Origin: Xanthobacteraceae bacterium
GTDB taxonomy: Bacteria > Pseudomonadota > Alphaproteobacteria > Rhizobiales > Xanthobacteraceae
Direction: 5' to 3'
Assembly: GCA_030036975.1 (NCBI GenBank)
Contig: JASHSE010000405.1
Coordinates: forward strand, 1 to 9,256
DNA: 9,256 nucleotides
The notes below the pieces were generated by a model. It was not told the DNA's origin. It was given only the letters and a program-made list of their open reading frames with translations, and did not search any database. A program made the translations under genes and the position numbers. Positions 7,248-9,256 of this stretch are shown here, in pieces. The first letter of the stretch is position 1, and each line of letters opens with the position of its first letter.

Positions 7248-7526
7248 ATGAGCGACACCGATTCGATCGAGGCGGCGAGCCGGCGTCTGGCGCTGGCGCT
7301 CGATGCGCTCGATGCCGCGGCCGAGCGACGCCGCGAGACGGCCAAGAGCGAAGCGGCGCTTTCGGCGCAGATCCACGCGCTGGGCGATGACCGGGCGCGG
7401 CTCGCCGGCGAGCTCGACCATGCCATCGCCCGCTCGCGTGCGCTCGAAGCCGCCAACCGCGAGGTCGCGCAGCGCTTGGCGCGGGCGATCGACACGGTGC
7501 GCGGCGTTCTCGCCGATGAGGAATGA
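7248..7526 (+). CDS. DUF4164-type coiled-coil protein
   Basis: A 92-residue, highly charged, alanine-rich protein that is helical almost throughout and has heptad-like spacing of Leu and Ala from about residue 9 to 87 (SRRLALALDALDAAAERRRE, LGDDRARLAGELDHAIARSR). It has no signal peptide or membrane segment. Length, composition and position directly before zapA and divergent from tkt match the uncharacterised DUF4164 family of Hyphomicrobiales. Its pairing with zapA suggests a link to cell division, but that is inference from gene order. GGAG lies about eight bases before the ATG. It is separated from zapA by 151 bases that hold a long palindrome, so the two may be partly uncoupled in expression. 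Confidence 0.85.
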   Translation: MSDTDSIEAASRRLALALDALDAAAERRRETAKSEAALSAQIHALGDDRARLAGELDHAIARSRALEAANREVAQRLARAIDTVRGVLADEE

Positions 7527-7552
7527 TGCGCAGGGCTGATCGCTTGCCGTTG

Positions 7553-7642
7553 CCGCTCGTTCCCGCGAAAGCGGGGACCCAGTCGGCTCGCGCCGAAGAA
7601 AGAGCAACCGATCTGGATTCCCGCTTTCGCGGGAATGAGCGG
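7553..7642. repeat. Long intergenic imperfect palindrome (dispersed repeat type)
   Basis: Left arm 7553-7586 and right arm 7608-7642 are near-perfect reverse complements, with three substitutions and one extra base, around a 21-base loop (7587-7607). The core of each arm is TTCCCGCGAAAGCGGG, which is itself a smaller hairpin, so the element can fold as one long cruciform or two short stems. Translated on the minus strand it gives FPRKRESR and WVPAFAGT peptides, the hallmark of a dispersed intergenic palindrome seen in many rhizobial and other proteobacterial genomes and often wrongly annotated as protein. It lies between the DUF4164 gene and zapA and could stabilise or end the upstream transcript. 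Confidence 0.85.
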
Positions 7643-7677
7643 ATCTCGTGAACGGGTTCAAATAAGCCGGAGGCGCG

Positions 7678-8061
7678 ATGTCCCAGGTCAGCGTCACCAT
7701 CAACGGCCGCCAATTCCGCATGGCGTGCGAGGACGGCCAGGAAGGCCACCTGATGAATCTGGCCCGCGATCTCGACACCCGGATCGAGGGCTTGCGCGCG
7801 AAATTCGGCGAGATCGGCGACACCAGGCTCACCGTGATGGCGGCGCTGACCATCGCCGATTCGCTTGCCGAAACCGCCGCGCGCATCAAGCGGCTCGAGG
7901 ACGAGCTCGCCGCGCTGCAGAACGCGCGCGTCGAGGCGCTCAAACTCGACAAGGCGGCGCGCGCCGCCATCGCCAACGCGCTCAACGCCGCCGCCGAGCG
8001 CATCGAGAGCATCACCGCCAAGCTCAAGCAGCCGCTCGGCGGCACTGTGCCATTGGGGTAG
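7678..8061 (+). CDS. zapA: Cell division protein ZapA
   Basis: A 127-residue cytoplasmic protein that binds FtsZ and cross-links its protofilaments in the Z ring. The N-terminal globular head has the family pattern: VSVTINGRQFRMAC (4-17), then EGHLMNLARDLDTRIEGLR (22-40), followed by DTRLTVMAALTIADSLAETA (48-67). From about 66 to 118 the chain is a long coiled coil (IKRLEDELAALQNARVEALK and onward) that makes the antiparallel tetramer in this family. The length is slightly above the E. coli protein and normal for alphaproteobacteria. GGAGG stands five to six bases before the ATG. It follows the DUF4164 gene on the same strand, an arrangement common in Hyphomicrobiales. Third codon positions are strongly G/C (26 of the 30 codons after the start), typical of the native genes here. 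Confidence 0.95.
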   Translation: MSQVSVTINGRQFRMACEDGQEGHLMNLARDLDTRIEGLRAKFGEIGDTRLTVMAALTIADSLAETAARIKRLEDELAALQNARVEALKLDKAARAAIANALNAAAERIESITAKLKQPLGGTVPLG

Positions 8062-8215
8062 CCGCCAAGGCCGATGTGATTTGCGGTAAATGTTCGCGAT
8101 GAATTGCAAAGCGATCGGAGAAAGCCTTGGGGGCGCAACGGTTGGCCAAAATTTCGAAACGATTCTTCTATAAAGGCTCCTCGTTGGTGGACCGAACCTC
8201 AAAGTAGGGAATCTC

Positions 8216-8365
8216 ATGCGAGCCCGTATTTGGCTTGGAGTGTTGATCGGCTCCACTATTGGAGGATTTATTCCCGACCTGTGGGGAGCGGGTATGTTTT
8301 CTTACTCATCCGTGTTGCTCAGCGCCGTCGGCGCCTTCGCCGGACTGTGGCTGGCTGCAAGATGA
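8216..8365 (+). CDS. Putative small two-helix membrane protein (49 residues)
   Basis: A short frame from ATG to TGA encodes a 49-residue hydrophobic peptide. It starts MRARIWLGVLIGSTIGGFIP, giving a positively charged N-end and a first membrane segment at about 5-19 with a glycine pattern (GxxxG-like: GVLIGSTIGG), then a polar turn with PDLWGAGMFSY, then a second segment VLLSAVGAFAGLWLAA at about 33-48. The pattern is that of a small hairpin membrane protein with helix-packing glycines. AGGGA is placed six bases upstream of the ATG. Only 15 of the 30 codons after the start end in G or C, much lower than zapA, so it may have a different history or be weakly constrained. It lies alone between zapA and the convergent TPR gene. 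I recognise no family with certainty; real coding is likely because of the clean membrane topology and ribosome binding site, but is not proven. Confidence 0.6.
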   Translation: MRARIWLGVLIGSTIGGFIPDLWGAGMFSYSSVLLSAVGAFAGLWLAAR

Positions 8366-8401
8366 GCGAGTGTGCTGTCGCGATCTAAAATCATCTCGCT
8401 C
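8364..8401. terminator. Possible weak hairpin downstream of the small membrane protein gene
   Basis: GAGCGAG (8364-8370) and CTCGCTC (8395-8401) are perfectly complementary over seven bases around a 24-base loop, between two convergent genes. No T run follows. The long loop makes it a poor intrinsic terminator; the location is its main support. Confidence 0.25.
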
Positions 8402-8404
8402 TGG

Positions 8405-9016
8405 CTAATCTCCCATCTTCGGATCGATCTGCCTGGCCGCATCGATGTCCGCCTGGCCGCCCGCTTGGTCGCCGTTCTTCTGCTTGGCGATGCCGCGTTC
8501 GTACAGCGCCAGCGCGTCGCGCGGATTGATCTTCAGCGCCGCGTTGTAATCGGCGATCGCGGTGTCGTAGTCGCCCTTGGCGGCATACGACATGCCGCGG
8601 TTGTGGTGCGGATCGAGGAAATTCGGATTGAGCCGGATCGCCCGCGAATATTCCTCGATCGCCTGGTCGTACTTCCCGGTCAGGTGATAGATCACGCCGC
8701 GCGTGTTGAAGGCGTGGTCGTTGCGCGGATCGAGCTTGACCGCCTGGTCGCAATCGGTCATGGCGCGGCCGTACTGCTTCTGGTCCTTGTACGCGATGCA
8801 GCGGTTGGCGTAGGCCCAGGCCAAATCCTTGCCGCTCCAGCGGCCCGATTGGATCGATGCCGTGCAGCCGCTGATCTGCTGATCGAGCGAGAAGTTGTGG
8901 CTGCGGTTGACGCAGGCGTCGATCTGCTGCTGCGTCAGCGCCGCCGCCGGCGTGACCGGCATTGCCGCCGCCAGCGCCATCGCGGCGCCGGCAAGCGCGT
9001 AGGTCCATTGCTTCAT
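8405..9016 (-). CDS. Secreted/periplasmic TPR-repeat protein
   Basis: A 203-residue protein with a Sec signal peptide (KQW at the N-end, hydrophobic core about 6-19, probable cut after PAAA at residue 26) and then four tetratricopeptide repeats. The region 27-64 carries Cys35 and Cys51, which may form a disulfide. Repeats: about 65-98 (DLAWAYANRCIAYKD to AVKLDP), 99-132 (AFNTRGVIYHLTGKYDQAIE to AIRLNP), 133-166 (NRGMSYAAKGDYDTAIADYN to ALKINP), and 167-200 (LYERGIAKQKNGDQAGGQAD to ARQIDP). TPRs are scaffolds for protein contacts; the partner is unknown. The ATG at 9016 was chosen because it begins the signal peptide and follows AAGGGGGG; the frame stays open to 9133 but the added residues do not look like protein. 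Codon use is GC-rich like zapA and tkt. Such short TPR exports are common in Bradyrhizobium-like genomes. Confidence 0.92.
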   Translation of the reverse strand: MKQWTYALAGAAMALAAAMPVTPAAALTQQQIDACVNRSHNFSLDQQISGCTASIQSGRWSGKDLAWAYANRCIAYKDQKQYGRAMTDCDQAVKLDPRNDHAFNTRGVIYHLTGKYDQAIEEYSRAIRLNPNFLDPHHNRGMSYAAKGDYDTAIADYNAALKINPRDALALYERGIAKQKNGDQAGGQADIDAARQIDPKMGD

Positions 9017-9056
9017 GATTGCCCCCCTTGCGCCACCCCCTGGCTTGACTGCGCTC

Positions 9057-9062
9057 AGCATA
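9057..9062 (-). promoter_or_regulatory. Possible -10 box of the TPR protein gene
   Basis: On the minus strand TATGCT (9062-9057) resembles a -10 box about 40 bases before the ATG. The hexamer 18 bases further upstream, TTCCAC, is a poor -35. Weak evidence from position and sequence only. Confidence 0.25.
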
Positions 9063-9256
9063 ACGCAAGGCGCCGCCAAGGTGGAAGATGGGAACTGCCC
9101 GCGGTGGATGCGCGGCGGGTAACGCGGCTGCAACCTTCTCGCGGCATCGTGCGAAACTACACTCCCTTGCCCTTGCCCGATGGTAGCGCGGCGCGCCGCT
9201 GCGGCTTACATTGCCGGCGCGGGGCTGCGCGGTGCGTCAGGAGACATATCCCCGGG
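9063..9256. other. Right-end intergenic sequence without supported gene
   Basis: Very GC-rich sequence upstream of the TPR gene. It holds a short perfect palindrome CGGCGCGCCG near 9188-9197. Short open stretches reach the right edge on both strands but none has a ribosome binding site or recognisable protein pattern. Confidence 0.5.

Noticed and set aside
8062..8215. 6S RNA gene, which often lies downstream of zapA in alphaproteobacteria
   Set aside because: The stretch is only 154 bases and I could not see the long closing stem or central bulge of 6S RNA. A covariance-model search would settle it. A short AGCCTT/AAGGCT pair (8123-8128 and 8173-8178) is too weak to call an RNA.
6999..8256. 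Two long minus-strand open frames (6999-8138 and 7162-8256)
   Set aside because: They run antisense through DUF4164 and zapA and across the palindrome, producing the FPRKRESR-like peptides known to be artefacts of that repeat.
9180..9256. Partial genes at the right edge: plus-strand frame from ATG 9182 region, and a minus-strand frame ending in TAA at 9206
   Set aside because: Both are too short, have no ribosome binding site or family pattern, and cannot be told apart from chance in GC-rich DNA.

Overview
The window looks like a chromosomal segment of an alphaproteobacterium of the order Hyphomicrobiales (Rhizobiales), probably close to Bradyrhizobium or relatives. The evidence is the GC-rich coding style of the right half, the gene order transketolase / DUF4164 coiled-coil protein / ZapA, the alphaproteobacterial form of the transketolase cofactor motif (SDG in place of GDG), and a long intergenic palindrome whose translation gives the FPRKRESR-type peptide common in these genomes. 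The species cannot be fixed from the sequence alone.

Left half (1-4867): a compact metabolic module. On the minus strand, in transcription order, lie an EamA/DMT-type membrane transporter (3721-2825), a small ChrR-like cupin (2766-2326), a full-length two-domain short-chain acyl-CoA transferase of the propionate/acetate CoA-transferase type (2294-765), and the first 208 codons of a Rossmann-fold FAD/NAD(P)-binding protein that runs off the left edge (625-1). The first three are spaced by 58 and 31 bases and look like one operon; the fourth follows a 139-base gap. Divergent from them, with 273 bases between, is a LysR-type regulator (3995-4867), the usual arrangement for a regulator that controls its neighbour. 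The intergenic region carries a head-to-tail duplication of about 29-30 bases directly upstream of the regulator, an AT-rich dyad and a GC-rich dyad, all candidate operator elements.

Right half (4918-9256): housekeeping genes with much stronger G/C preference at third codon positions. Transketolase (minus strand) faces the LysR gene tail to tail across a 50-base gap containing a hairpin. Divergent from transketolase are a DUF4164-type coiled-coil protein and the FtsZ-ring protein ZapA, separated by a 90-base imperfect palindrome (7553-7642). Downstream are a 49-residue putative two-helix membrane protein (8216-8365) and, convergent with it, a secreted or periplasmic TPR protein (9016-8405). 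The last 240 bases hold no supported gene.

The right-hand block serves sugar-phosphate metabolism and cell division. The left-hand module probably handles a small organic acid or amino-acid-like compound: the regulator senses it, the transporter moves it, the CoA-transferase activates or exchanges it as a CoA thioester, and the cupin and flavoprotein act in an unknown step. This combined role is inferred from gene content and order; the substrate is unknown. No mobile-element gene, CRISPR array, tRNA or rRNA was seen.
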